Assembly (NCBI GenBank): GCA_900316585.1
Contig: ONDM01000001.1
Location: forward strand, 310,001 to 374,000
Length of the DNA stretch: 64,000 bases
DNA from: an uncultured Prevotellaceae bacterium
GTDB lineage: Bacteria; Bacteroidota; Bacteroidia; Bacteroidales; Bacteroidaceae
Direction: 5' to 3'
A program made the translations under genes and the position numbers. The notes beneath the pieces are model-generated. The model saw nothing but the letters and a program-made list of their open reading frames with translations, was not told where the DNA came from and searched no databases. Shown one piece after another: positions 42,432 to 51,686 of this stretch (position 1 is its first letter; every line of letters begins with the position of its first letter).

Positions 42432-43361
42432 TCAATGCCATTTTCCTAAATTGAACGTAGATTCTAACCGTTCTTCCAAACTGTCATCCAACTGATAGAA
42501 GAAGTCATATCCAGTTATTCTTTCTATATCATCTACAGAATAAGTGGCATTACCCATATTCTGTTTGCTGTTGTTATTATCATAATAAAAGCCTATTGCT
42601 TTCTCCTTTCCTGGATTAAGTGAAAGAACAACCTTAAAGAAACCTGTTGGAACGCTTACTTTACGGTAATGACCTATCTTCTTGATATTTCCAGAATAAA
42701 CAGGACCACAAACTATATATATCTGCCCCTCTTGTTTAGCCCATCTTCTGCAAGACTCTTCCACCTTATTCCAACCACCTGAATTTAAGTAATTGTCTTG
42801 AGGACAGATATTCGTCATATAAAAAGACTCATGCATAGCATTTAAATCCCATTTCACATCTGCAGCCGGACACATATGCCCCCTATCATAACCTAATCCG
42901 GTATATTCATCAGCTGTTATTCTATACTGTGCAGGTAGTTTAGGATCAACATCATAATCATTTGTTCGTCCATACCTGCCCGACACCCGTTCTCTATTTA
43001 AATACCAAGCCACCCAGTTGGGATTATTATGAATGGTATTATAAGATAGAGAAAAGGCAGTATGAGAAATTAATATTTCAGGATTGTCATTCAAACTTCT
43101 TGGGATTTCCAATCCATCCAATGTTTCAGAAACAACAGGCAGTTCTACAAGATCTGTTTCCTTAGGATTTAATGTTATAGTATTTAGATCTGTGTTATCT
43201 ACTTCTCCCTCTTCTTCAACAATAATTGGTTCCTCTTCTGTAAGCTCTGTTGTTTCTATATCTTCTCCATAGTCAGAATCGTTGTCATACGACATAACCC
43301 ATATGACTATAAAAAAGACTATCGCTATTAGACAGATTAGGACTATTGTTGACCGTTCCAT
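42432..43361 (-). CDS. membrane-anchored DNA/RNA non-specific endonuclease (NucA type)
   Basis: A 309-residue protein with one N-terminal TM anchor (VLICLIAIVFFIVIWVM, residues 7-23), an acidic linker rich in Glu (30-75) and a beta-beta-alpha-metal nuclease domain. The active-site motif is GYDRGHMCPAADVKWD (residues 158-173) with catalytic His162, and YMTNICPQDNYLNSGGW supplies the metal-binding Asn. The topology (short positively charged end inside) places the nuclease outside the cytoplasmic membrane. It starts 2 bp after the preceding gene in the motor operon, so it is a likely effector acting on DNA entering through the envelope. Confidence 0.9.
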   Translation of the reverse strand: MERSTIVLICLIAIVFFIVIWVMSYDNDSDYGEDIETTELTEEEPIIVEEEGEVDNTDLNTITLNPKETDLVELPVVSETLDGLEIPRSLNDNPEILISHTAFSLSYNTIHNNPNWVAWYLNRERVSGRYGRTNDYDVDPKLPAQYRITADEYTGLGYDRGHMCPAADVKWDLNAMHESFYMTNICPQDNYLNSGGWNKVEESCRRWAKQEGQIYIVCGPVYSGNIKKIGHYRKVSVPTGFFKVVLSLNPGKEKAIGFYYDNNNSKQNMGNATYSVDDIERITGYDFFYQLDDSLEERLESTFNLGKWH

Positions 43362-43363
43362 AG

Positions 43364-44218
43364 TTAATCCTCAAAATGACCAGCTATATACACGCCTTCC
43401 TCATTATAATACCCATTTACCCATGTCGAGGATAATTGAGGTATATATTGTTTGTTCACAACAGGTTTAATAGGCTTTCTTTGTTTACTCTCTTCATCTT
43501 CAAATAGGGACTTTTGAACAGGTTGTCCATGCTTTTTTGAAGATTTTGATTTCTTTCTTTCTAAGTTTGAATGATTGGCAGCCCAGCTTTCCATTTGATT
43601 TTGCAAATGCCTTTTATACTCAGTTTTGGGGCTGGAAGTCATAATTCCTACAAACAAGTCTCCTTCATTTTTTACATTACAAATCGTATGAGTAATGTAG
43701 TAACGTAGAGCATCATAATCAGCTATTAATTCATCATCATATGGTTCTCTTGTAGGTTCAGGCATTTCCTCTATAGGCAAGAATTCTTCAGCATTATCCA
43801 TTTCTTCTGAAAGCTCATCCTCAGAGTCTTCTGGTGATATGGCATCTTCTTTATCGAAAAATATAATTGGTTTCTTAACAATTTCATCTATTGTTTCAAT
43901 TGAAGGTTTTATATCTTCATCTACAACAGACTGTTCAGCCTCGTATTGCTTCTTTGCCTCTTTAGCTGCTTTCATTCTTGCCACGAAAGCGTCTTTTCTG
44001 GCCTTCTGGTCTAAATACTCTTTTTCGTCCTTTACACTTAAGTGAAAATTATACAAAAGACAAATAATGAAAATAAGACCTATCCCTACCGAAATCTTAA
44101 AGAAAAAGAAAGAGACAACCAGACCAAGAAGATATTTCAATATTACCCTCTTGGTACACATAGACTTCATTGCGTCTACCCTAGTTATTTGTGGTTTGTC
44201 TGTGTTTTTATCTGCCAT
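43364..44218 (-). CDS. membrane protein with acidic linker, motor operon
   Basis: A 284-residue protein. Two hydrophobic helices lie near residues 25-60 (VILKYLLGLVVSFFFFKISVGIGLIFIICLLYNF), followed by a basic coiled-coil-like stretch (KARKDAFVARMKAAKEAKKQYEAEQ), a long acidic region and a C-terminal WVNGYYNEEGVYIAGHF motif resembling the GYxRxxGtyVxGH short motif seen in other bacterial proteins. No enzymatic motif. It overlaps the MotB-like gene by 11 bp and precedes the nuclease by 2 bp, suggesting an adaptor between motor and nuclease. Confidence 0.72.
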   Translation of the reverse strand: MADKNTDKPQITRVDAMKSMCTKRVILKYLLGLVVSFFFFKISVGIGLIFIICLLYNFHLSVKDEKEYLDQKARKDAFVARMKAAKEAKKQYEAEQSVVDEDIKPSIETIDEIVKKPIIFFDKEDAISPEDSEDELSEEMDNAEEFLPIEEMPEPTREPYDDELIADYDALRYYITHTICNVKNEGDLFVGIMTSSPKTEYKRHLQNQMESWAANHSNLERKKSKSSKKHGQPVQKSLFEDEESKQRKPIKPVVNKQYIPQLSSTWVNGYYNEEGVYIAGHFED

Positions 44219-44981
44219 TCAATTTTTCTATCTTCTCCTTAGTTACATCTATATTTCCTATCACTGGAACTATATGAACCAAGAATCTCTGATTTCGCGA
44301 TTCAATAGCCTCCCACTGAGTACGTCTTTCCCTTTCACTTAGATTCCTTAGTGATGTACTGTCGGGTATGATTCTAGGAACACCGTCTTCACCACTACCA
44401 GAAATAATCAACTCACATTTAGGTATTGCTGCAAAATCAATACCGTTCTCTTTCCAGAATTTGTTGAGAAACTGAGCCCTCAGATAAGACAGTGTATAGT
44501 TATTCTTCCAATCACCCTCATCAAACCTAATCTTAGAAGATTGTCCTTCAATTACAACCAAGAATTTGATATTGTTCTTTACTGTATCATTCTCATTTGA
44601 TTCAAGTGAAAGGATCTTATCTTTGATTAATTGACCTGCAGTAAGAATACTATCTCGCTTTAGTTCTGCCTGAGAAGAATCTATCCTATCCAGTTTCAGT
44701 TTGTCCATATGATACTCACCCATCTGATATTCCACATCCACTGTAAAAAGATGCTTCAAATAAATATCATCATAACGGAAATAACGGGTTGAATCTATTG
44801 CACCTACCGTAGAATAGACAGTAATGATATTCTCATATTCATCCACCAAACTTTGAAGTTGCTTTTCCTTGACTTTAAACCGGTTAAAAGAAACAGCAAA
44901 AAGAATAAGTGTTATGGCAAACAAAGTTGTCATAATATCTACATAACTAGGCCAAAAGGAACCTTTTTCTTTACGACTCAT
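44208..44981 (-). CDS. MotB/ZorB-like stator protein with OmpA-type peptidoglycan-binding domain
   Basis: A 257-residue protein. The N-terminal KGSFWPSYVDIMTTLFAITLILFAVSF matches the MotB/ZorB plug and single TM helix with the conserved proton- or ion-binding Asp (D15). The C-terminal part (FLVVIEGQSSKIRFDEG, NYTLSYLRAQFLNKFW, CELIISGSGEDGVPR, RNQRFLVHIVP) has the order of an OmpA-like peptidoglycan-binding domain, with a linker of ~100 residues between. Its start shares one base with the stop of the MotA/ZorA-like gene. Together they should form an ion-driven rotary unit anchored to the cell wall. Confidence 0.82.
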   Translation of the reverse strand: MSRKEKGSFWPSYVDIMTTLFAITLILFAVSFNRFKVKEKQLQSLVDEYENIITVYSTVGAIDSTRYFRYDDIYLKHLFTVDVEYQMGEYHMDKLKLDRIDSSQAELKRDSILTAGQLIKDKILSLESNENDTVKNNIKFLVVIEGQSSKIRFDEGDWKNNYTLSYLRAQFLNKFWKENGIDFAAIPKCELIISGSGEDGVPRIIPDSTSLRNLSERERRTQWEAIESRNQRFLVHIVPVIGNIDVTKEKIEKLNGR

Positions 44982-46687
44982 TACTGTTTCTTACTTCCAA
45001 ACAAATTACCAAACAATCCAGCATTCTCTCTGTTTTTCAACAGTTCTGATATTGCTACTGTATTTGCATCTAGTTTATCCAGGCTAGGTTTTAAAGCATT
45101 CACTCTCTGTTTCAGTGAATCCAATTCATTATAAAGTAATCCAAGGTCTTCTGATAAGCTTTTCGACTTAACCGATTCTGTTTTTAAATCATTAATCTTT
45201 GAAATCAGGGAATTCAGATGCGAATCCAATTCATTTAGGCTAGAACTTATATCATTCAACTTCTTCAGATTAGAGAAATCCTGATGAATCTCATCCAGTG
45301 AAATCTTTTCATCCATTTTCTCCATAAAGAACTTAAGACGCTTGGATACTTCTTCATTATAATAATCAAGCATCTTTTCATATCCCTCCATATGTTCATC
45401 AAGAGCAGCACTATATTTCTTGTTCATTTCGCCTATTACCTTCACCTGCTCTTTATAGAGGTTCTCCAGTTCATCATCTGCCTTTTCTAAGAAACTATCG
45501 GCAATCTTGCTCTTCTTGGATATACCGTTAATCTGGTCTTGGAGCTTATTCACCACATCATTTCCTAGAATCTCCCTCTTATTAAGTTCACCTCCCAGTC
45601 TGTTGATGTTTTCCTCAAAATCTTTAATACGGTTAAGGATTTGATTGACTTTAACTGCCACCTCTTTTGGAACTTCCAGAGAATGGGTATAATCTTCCTG
45701 CATCTTAATGGTTTCCTGAGCAGCAGCAAGCATCATACGCCTTGCCTGTTCAAACTTATTCAGAGATTGAGTGATACCCACAAAGTGATCTGAAGCTTCA
45801 ATATATTTTTCCATTCCTTTCACCAGCCTGTCACTTTGCATAGTTGTAATTAGCTGCTTCTGTAAGGCTATATTTTCATTAATCTTGCCCATGTTTTCTC
45901 CCATAGCCTTAACTGCATTAGCTACCACATTTACATTGGCACCAAAATCTTTACCAAAAGCCTCAACCAATTCTTTGAAGGTTCCATTAAACTGCTTAAT
46001 AATTTTTGAAAATGCTGGTTCAAATTTGTCTACTGTTTCATGGAGTTTTGAGACAGACTTCATCAAACTTACTTCAAAATTCTTGATTATTTCAGTTTGA
46101 ATGAAATCATAAAATTCGTTCTTTTTCTCTTCTACAACTTTATCCTCTTCACTAGCATTTTTATTGTTACGAGTAGTAAGTCCCAAACCAATTAAACTAG
46201 TTATCATAGAAACGAGTACACCCAACAATAGATTACGAATAGAATCATCAGAAATTCCTTCGTTTCCACTAAGTCCAAATAGGAACATAAGAATTCCCAG
46301 GAAAACTCCCGCAAATGTACCCATCAGTCCATAATAAGTAGGAAAAGATAGTTTTGATACGGATTCATCATAAAGAACCCCAAAAACTCGTTCTGTCTTA
46401 TTTTGAATTATGGTAAAATCTACAGTGCCCTTAGTTTTTTCAATATAAGAATTGATTTTGCTTACTAATCCATTATAATCGTCATACCCTTCAATTTCTG
46501 GTAATTGCTTGTAAGAATCTCCTGTTTCAGTATTTTCAACTTCTATAGGCATTCCGAAATCCTTAGGAAAAAACTTTTCACATCTTTTCCTATTCTTTTT
46601 CGTTTCCTGAAAAGAGGAACACTGGAGCCAAAAAAAGAATGCAGCAACTACTATTGAAATAATAAGAGTTAAAAAGAAATCAGACAT
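44981..46687 (-). CDS. MotA/ZorA-like channel protein with long coiled-coil tail
   Basis: A ~568-residue membrane protein. One TM helix lies at the start (FFLTLIISIVVAAFFFWL), a short cytoplasmic section follows, and then two helices SFPTYYGLMGTFAGVFLGILMFLFG and RNLLLGVLVSMITSLIGLGLTTR, the arrangement of MotA/TolQ/ExbB and of ZorA of Zorya anti-phage systems. From about residue 185 to 560 it is predicted coiled coil, like the intracellular tail of ZorA. The ATG at 46687 is used; an in-frame TTG at 46693 is unlikely. It sits between the ATPase gene (2-bp gap) and the MotB-like gene. Confidence 0.82.
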   Translation of the reverse strand: MSDFFLTLIISIVVAAFFFWLQCSSFQETKKNRKRCEKFFPKDFGMPIEVENTETGDSYKQLPEIEGYDDYNGLVSKINSYIEKTKGTVDFTIIQNKTERVFGVLYDESVSKLSFPTYYGLMGTFAGVFLGILMFLFGLSGNEGISDDSIRNLLLGVLVSMITSLIGLGLTTRNNKNASEEDKVVEEKKNEFYDFIQTEIIKNFEVSLMKSVSKLHETVDKFEPAFSKIIKQFNGTFKELVEAFGKDFGANVNVVANAVKAMGENMGKINENIALQKQLITTMQSDRLVKGMEKYIEASDHFVGITQSLNKFEQARRMMLAAAQETIKMQEDYTHSLEVPKEVAVKVNQILNRIKDFEENINRLGGELNKREILGNDVVNKLQDQINGISKKSKIADSFLEKADDELENLYKEQVKVIGEMNKKYSAALDEHMEGYEKMLDYYNEEVSKRLKFFMEKMDEKISLDEIHQDFSNLKKLNDISSSLNELDSHLNSLISKINDLKTESVKSKSLSEDLGLLYNELDSLKQRVNALKPSLDKLDANTVAISELLKNRENAGLFGNLFGSKKQ

Positions 46688-46689
46688 AA

Positions 46690-49600
46690 TCAAATCTTGG
46701 TCATTTCAAATACACGGTTAATAATAGGCAGGAAGAAGACTGTATCAAACAACATATCCTCATCGCTATATTGTTCCCTTACTTCAGTCTTGAAATAGGT
46801 ATCAAATGGAGTACCCATATCTTCACCAGCACAATCAGCATAAACCTTTGGATTTATTGTATCGTCAAGGATACCAGCCGTTTTCATCTTATCAAGAACC
46901 TTCTTGTATAGATTTGACAAATTCTTATATTTACTTAATAATGTGGCTTTTAAATTATCATAATCTTTAATCAAATCATCTACTTTCACGTATTTACCAG
47001 CAGAATCACATTGATAAACAAATTCAGGAACAGCCTCTGCATCTGAAGAACGATAAAGTCCACCATAGCATGTAGACTCTTTCCTTTCCTTTGGAAGTTG
47101 CAAGCTCACATCATTCTTTCCACCAAAAACTTCATCAAAAACAGTGTCTACTATTTCCTTTAGAATTCTTTTGTCAGAAGAAATGAAACTGTCTATATAC
47201 TTACTACCATTTCCACTGAAAACAACTGTTTTTGGAGCCATCAGGTTCTGGTCCTTATACATATTTGCCATATAGAAAAGGATGGAGACAAAGTGATATA
47301 TGAAAAGTGGCTTATACTCATCACGAAGAGACTTAACTATATCACAATGGCTGGAATTTCCTAACCAGAAATTAATGATATCCTTGGTTTTAACCAAAGT
47401 GTCAAGTTTCATACTATCATTTAGATCCTCCAAATCTTTTCTATCGAATCTAATAGTATCTTTATACTTATTATAAATACCATTTTCCCTGGCATTTTCA
47501 AAATCCACAAAACCATTGTCCCAAAGCACATCACAACCGAAGTGAACAGAATTAGCCATCTTTGGCTTATTGTCCTGGAAATAGACAAAATCAGTAGAAC
47601 CACCACCAATATCTATCACTGATACGGCATCAGAATTCGGAATGATATTCTTCTTCTTGAAATAATAATATGGAGCCTCTGATTCTGAGAAGCAATCTAC
47701 CTGACTAGGCTGGATGAACAGAATATCTTCTGGTTCCTTATGCCAAATGTCTTCATACATACTCCGGATAGTTCCTCTGAAACTCAATGGCTTAAACCAT
47801 ACCAAACGAGTACGATTTAAATCACCGTTGCGCTGCAAAATATCACACTTGATAATCAGCAGAAGCTCACGTACAAAAATCTTTAATTTAGCTTCATCTT
47901 TCTCCCATTTAATATCCGTATAAATAACCTGATCATTGTTTGACATCAATTTCTCATAGAAGAAAGCTATGTTATGATTATCAAACAACTTAGGTTTATT
48001 TGCATTACTCCTTATTGCACATAAAGCTGTTCGGATAGGGAATTTATAATCCTTACCATCAATAATTGCAGGAAGAAATTCAGTCTTAATCTTATTCCTT
48101 GCCTGAAGGAAGATTGAATCTTCAATGCACCTATTTGTAGAGAGCTGACTATCTTTCAAAGGCTCATGCAGGAAGTTTACTATAGGTTTTTCTACAGTAA
48201 AAAGTTCTGGCAAGTTGTTTTCTCCATTCTTACACCGTGAAATGAAAGTATTTGATGTACCTAGGTCAATAGCATAAGTATACGTATCATTGGTACGTTC
48301 ACTCCTATTCCACACAGGAATCAAAAGACCCGTATCACCGTGCAGGTTTATCTCCATTGCATCGAATGAGGTATTAAACAGCTCATAGAATTTTGTACCT
48401 CCATCTACAGAAGTACTCTTTTGACGAGAACGGACATATGGTGGGCAGGTACCAAACTCCACATTTTCAGTAGGGTCTACCTCCTTTATCGGAATAAAAT
48501 CTTTTCCAGAATTCTTAAAGAAAGTCAAGCTTATATTATCCACATTAAGATTAGGAGCCTCTGCATCCTCATCGGCTGCCACCAGCATTACCTTAAAATA
48601 GTTATTCTCAGCTTCATTATATGATAATATGTTCGGGAATAAACCTAAATCAAAGTTGACCCTTGCTGCTCTTAGATTAATAATACGGCCCTGAGAAGAA
48701 TTTACAGGATCCTCATTATAAGTCTTCTTATATTCTTTGTTATTATATTTCAGGGTAACCGTTATATCATTCCTGCCGATGTGAACTTCAGAATCAATCT
48801 GCTGGCCATCATAGAGATTAAGGATTTCCGGTTTAAATGGAAGAAGATAATCGTAATCCCTTTCTTTTTTGTCATTCTTATATTTTACTGCTATAAAATT
48901 GTCCCGAGAGATACGGTATGGAACTTTGATAATGGTTCTGTTGAAATAGCTCATGATATCAAGAGCATCTGAAGATTTGAATGTCAACCCATTAACAACG
49001 AGTGGATCATTCTGGTCTGTCATGACATCGGCTAGCTTCAAATGATAGTCATTACGGATTTCCACGTCATCCTTAAATGAACGGATATATTCTTTAATAA
49101 ACCTATATCTACCATCCAGAGAATCAGAAGAAAACAGTTCATTATACATATAGTTCTTGAAATCAGCATCACGCTCTCCGAATAGTTTAATATCACGGAA
49201 ATACTCCCCACCTGATTTTCTTCTTATATGGAGGTTCTCATACTGTGAACCAGAAAACTTATAACTAATCGTATTGTTTTTCTTTACTATGGATTTGTCC
49301 ATATCTGGAGGTGTGACAAAACCTGTAAGAGGAGAGCTACAAGCCAAAAGCTTATCCTTTCCATCTTCTGTATAGACAAGGAAATACAGTTTATCTTCTT
49401 TAATATCCGTACTATAGTAATTGTGAATAGAATTATAAAGTACAGGCATCTTATCCTTTATGACTTTAAGATTTTCCTCACTCTTCCATTCTCTCAACTC
49501 TATTTTCTGCCCCTTAGTGAACGTATTATTATTATGATACTTCAAATTGAAAAGCAGTTCATAAACATCCAGAATATCAGACACAAGCTGCCTATAAGCA

Positions 49601-49830
49601 AAACCAGCTTCTTTTTTACTATCCTTATTTTCTTCCGTGACACGACGAAAAGCCTCTTTAGCCACAAAGAAACGAGCAAAAGGCGTTGGCAATGAGTTCA
49701 GAGCACCACAGTTATCTGTCTTTTGCTCCATCACCTCATCCAAGTGGTCAGCAGTTAGTCCTACATTTTCTGCAATCCAATCTGTTCCCTGAATACCACG
49801 GTCTACTATATTCAAATCTATTCTTGCCAT
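46690..49830 (-). CDS. giant actin/Hsp70-like ATPase
   Basis: A 1046-residue cytoplasmic protein. The second half holds an actin/Hsp70-fold ATPase: phosphate-1 AIDLGTSNTFIS (about residue 518), phosphate-2 SVIDIGGGSTDFVYF (about 737) and adenosine motif VVFSGNGSKYIDSF (about 869). The first ~510 residues are unlike any domain I recognise, with beta-rich character in the middle. The overall plan recalls the virulence-factor SrfB family, which also carries an actin-like ATPase in a very large protein, but this is a tentative comparison. It lies between the tubulin-like gene (6 bp) and the ZorA-like gene (2 bp). Confidence 0.82.
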   Translation of the reverse strand: MARIDLNIVDRGIQGTDWIAENVGLTADHLDEVMEQKTDNCGALNSLPTPFARFFVAKEAFRRVTEENKDSKKEAGFAYRQLVSDILDVYELLFNLKYHNNNTFTKGQKIELREWKSEENLKVIKDKMPVLYNSIHNYYSTDIKEDKLYFLVYTEDGKDKLLACSSPLTGFVTPPDMDKSIVKKNNTISYKFSGSQYENLHIRRKSGGEYFRDIKLFGERDADFKNYMYNELFSSDSLDGRYRFIKEYIRSFKDDVEIRNDYHLKLADVMTDQNDPLVVNGLTFKSSDALDIMSYFNRTIIKVPYRISRDNFIAVKYKNDKKERDYDYLLPFKPEILNLYDGQQIDSEVHIGRNDITVTLKYNNKEYKKTYNEDPVNSSQGRIINLRAARVNFDLGLFPNILSYNEAENNYFKVMLVAADEDAEAPNLNVDNISLTFFKNSGKDFIPIKEVDPTENVEFGTCPPYVRSRQKSTSVDGGTKFYELFNTSFDAMEINLHGDTGLLIPVWNRSERTNDTYTYAIDLGTSNTFISRCKNGENNLPELFTVEKPIVNFLHEPLKDSQLSTNRCIEDSIFLQARNKIKTEFLPAIIDGKDYKFPIRTALCAIRSNANKPKLFDNHNIAFFYEKLMSNNDQVIYTDIKWEKDEAKLKIFVRELLLIIKCDILQRNGDLNRTRLVWFKPLSFRGTIRSMYEDIWHKEPEDILFIQPSQVDCFSESEAPYYYFKKKNIIPNSDAVSVIDIGGGSTDFVYFQDNKPKMANSVHFGCDVLWDNGFVDFENARENGIYNKYKDTIRFDRKDLEDLNDSMKLDTLVKTKDIINFWLGNSSHCDIVKSLRDEYKPLFIYHFVSILFYMANMYKDQNLMAPKTVVFSGNGSKYIDSFISSDKRILKEIVDTVFDEVFGGKNDVSLQLPKERKESTCYGGLYRSSDAEAVPEFVYQCDSAGKYVKVDDLIKDYDNLKATLLSKYKNLSNLYKKVLDKMKTAGILDDTINPKVYADCAGEDMGTPFDTYFKTEVREQYSDEDMLFDTVFFLPIINRVFEMTKI

Positions 49831-49836
49831 ACCCTT

Positions 49837-51234
49837 TTACTTATTGATTTTACTTGTGTAATAATTAATAGCATCATACGCAAACTGCAGGAAATACCTG
49901 AACTTGTTGCTATGCTTGTCCGATTTGTCTTTATTGCTGGCTTTAATCATTTCCAACAAATAATAAGAATCATCTTTTGCATCCAGTTCCAAGCCAACAA
50001 TCCAGCCTGACATTTTCTGCAGATCATCGTAATGCAGAGGTGCGAAAGCACGCTTGTTTTGAGCTAGTTCTGAATACCACTTATTATAAATGGCATTAAA
50101 ATGCTCAAGTGCTTTAAATGGTTCATCCTTATAAAAAGATTCATTGAACCCCCGGTTCTTTTTCAGAGGGAAATACTTTTCTTTAGGCAGTTCACCAGCC
50201 AATGCACTAAGCAACATATAATCAGCTACAGATTTGACCAACGGATCATAGCCTTTACCTAATGAGCTCCGGTCCAAAGAATCCACATCCTTCTCTATTG
50301 CACGTGACAGAAATTGTCTGGTTTCAGGCTTCTCTCGTTTCAGGAAATCAAACAAGGCAGACGCAGCCACAAGTTCTATGAAATTAGCTTTGTCATCCTG
50401 TTTCTTCTCATCATTCTCATAAACCTGTTTCAGCGTTTTCTCACCTATATAGTAGAGATAGTCTGATAGTACTGTTCCTTCATAATAAGCCAATGCAGAT
50501 TTTGTCTTTGTATAGAAATTAGCAGAATCAATATCACTGTTAGTTGATGCTGGATCTTTCAAACCATAATATGGCAAAACAGTAACAGCTCCCATCAATG
50601 CATTTTTAACTGCAGGCTCATTCTCTGCTCCCTTTATTTTCTTTTCCAGAAGTGGATATCCAGAAGCTCCAGTACCTCCAAAGATTGAACTAATAATGAA
50701 GATTCTATCATCTTTTTCACAATGGATTTTAAAGGCCTTAAACCAATCTGCGCCTTCTATCATCTCACCCAGGACTACGGTTCCCATGTTTGGATTTCCC
50801 TTGAAACCAACAGAGAGTTGACTGTCCAAATTCTTGGAGGAATATAGTGTCTCCACCAGATAATTATTAATGTCATCAGCTCTTAAATTAGAAGTCTTGA
50901 TGTAAGAACTGAATTTTTCCTTACTTCCTACTGGCTCTTGTGTATCATTGGACTGGTTGTTCAACTGGCTTAGTAGTTTTATCTCAGAATTAAAGAAACC
51001 ATCCAGAGGATTCAACGTTGACGTGCCATTATTGATGGAGTTTTTATAGATATTAATATAACTGTCCAACAAGGAATGCAGGTTCTTTTTCTCCTCTAAA
51101 TCAAGATGAGGATCTAGAATGATAGGAACCACTGTATATCCATTGGTGCTCATACCACCAGCCATGAGCATGGTTATACTCTTCATTACTCGGATTCCGG
51201 TTCCACCCACACAGAAAACAAATACTTTTTTCAT
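49837..51234 (-). CDS. tubulin/FtsZ-like GTPase
   Basis: A 465-residue protein. Residues 8-15 (CVGGTGIR) are the nucleotide-binding N-terminal glycine loop, and ISSIFGGTGASGYPLL (residues 181-196) corresponds to the tubulin/FtsZ signature GGGTG[ST]G. It is therefore probably a member of the tubulin-like families (Tubulin_2-type) rather than FtsZ itself: no other cell-division gene is near, and length and C-terminus differ. It could polymerise or serve as a GTP-dependent switch for the neighbouring actin-like ATPase and motor. Gaps to both neighbours are 6 bp. Confidence 0.8.
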   Translation of the reverse strand: MKKVFVFCVGGTGIRVMKSITMLMAGGMSTNGYTVVPIILDPHLDLEEKKNLHSLLDSYINIYKNSINNGTSTLNPLDGFFNSEIKLLSQLNNQSNDTQEPVGSKEKFSSYIKTSNLRADDINNYLVETLYSSKNLDSQLSVGFKGNPNMGTVVLGEMIEGADWFKAFKIHCEKDDRIFIISSIFGGTGASGYPLLEKKIKGAENEPAVKNALMGAVTVLPYYGLKDPASTNSDIDSANFYTKTKSALAYYEGTVLSDYLYYIGEKTLKQVYENDEKKQDDKANFIELVAASALFDFLKREKPETRQFLSRAIEKDVDSLDRSSLGKGYDPLVKSVADYMLLSALAGELPKEKYFPLKKNRGFNESFYKDEPFKALEHFNAIYNKWYSELAQNKRAFAPLHYDDLQKMSGWIVGLELDAKDDSYYLLEMIKASNKDKSDKHSNKFRYFLQFAYDAINYYTSKINK

Positions 51235-51240
51235 ATTGAT

Positions 51241-51684
51241 TTAGATTTTAAAGATTCTATACGCATTGGTAGGTAGCAAATTGCACCAAATAAATGAAAC
51301 TATAAGATAAATCCCAACTGAATAAAGGGCATTTCCAAATGCTATTTTCAATTCCAATGAAACTGCCCCAGACAAATGTGGAGGACATAATAGATATTCA
51401 ATACCAAAGGTTACCAAAAAACATATAATAAAAGTAGCTAACAGATAAATTAACCAATCTTTAGGTTTATAATGTCTTCCAGGTTTATTATTCCAATAGG
51501 TATAATAGGTAACTGCCAGCACGGCACCTAAAAAAATAAAAAGAAATACAATAAACAATGAATAGCCCTCCAAACTTCTCCAGAACTTTCTTGCCTCATT
51601 AAGAAGTTCTTCATTCTCTCTGAATGGTTTACTAAAATCGGATACAGTTCCTATAAGCCATTTATATAGCTCCAGCAGTTTCAT
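51241..51684 (-). CDS. three-TM membrane protein, motor operon
   Basis: A 147-residue membrane protein with helices near LFIVFLFIFLGAVLAVTYYTYW, LIYLLATFIICFLVTFGIEYLL and ALYSVGIYLIVSFIWCNLL, and an N-terminal ~40-residue amphipathic segment. The ATG at 51684 is preferred to the TTG at 51690; it lies 2 bp after the preceding stop. I recognise no family. Its position between the vWA-like lipoprotein and the tubulin-like GTPase suggests it links envelope and cytoplasm. Confidence 0.72.
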   Translation of the reverse strand: MKLLELYKWLIGTVSDFSKPFRENEELLNEARKFWRSLEGYSLFIVFLFIFLGAVLAVTYYTYWNNKPGRHYKPKDWLIYLLATFIICFLVTFGIEYLLCPPHLSGAVSLELKIAFGNALYSVGIYLIVSFIWCNLLPTNAYRIFKI

Positions 51685-51686
51685 AA

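Noticed and set aside
49837-51234. Calling the tubulin-like protein FtsZ
   Set aside because: Only the glycine signatures match; the FtsZ C-terminal tail and division gene neighbours are absent.
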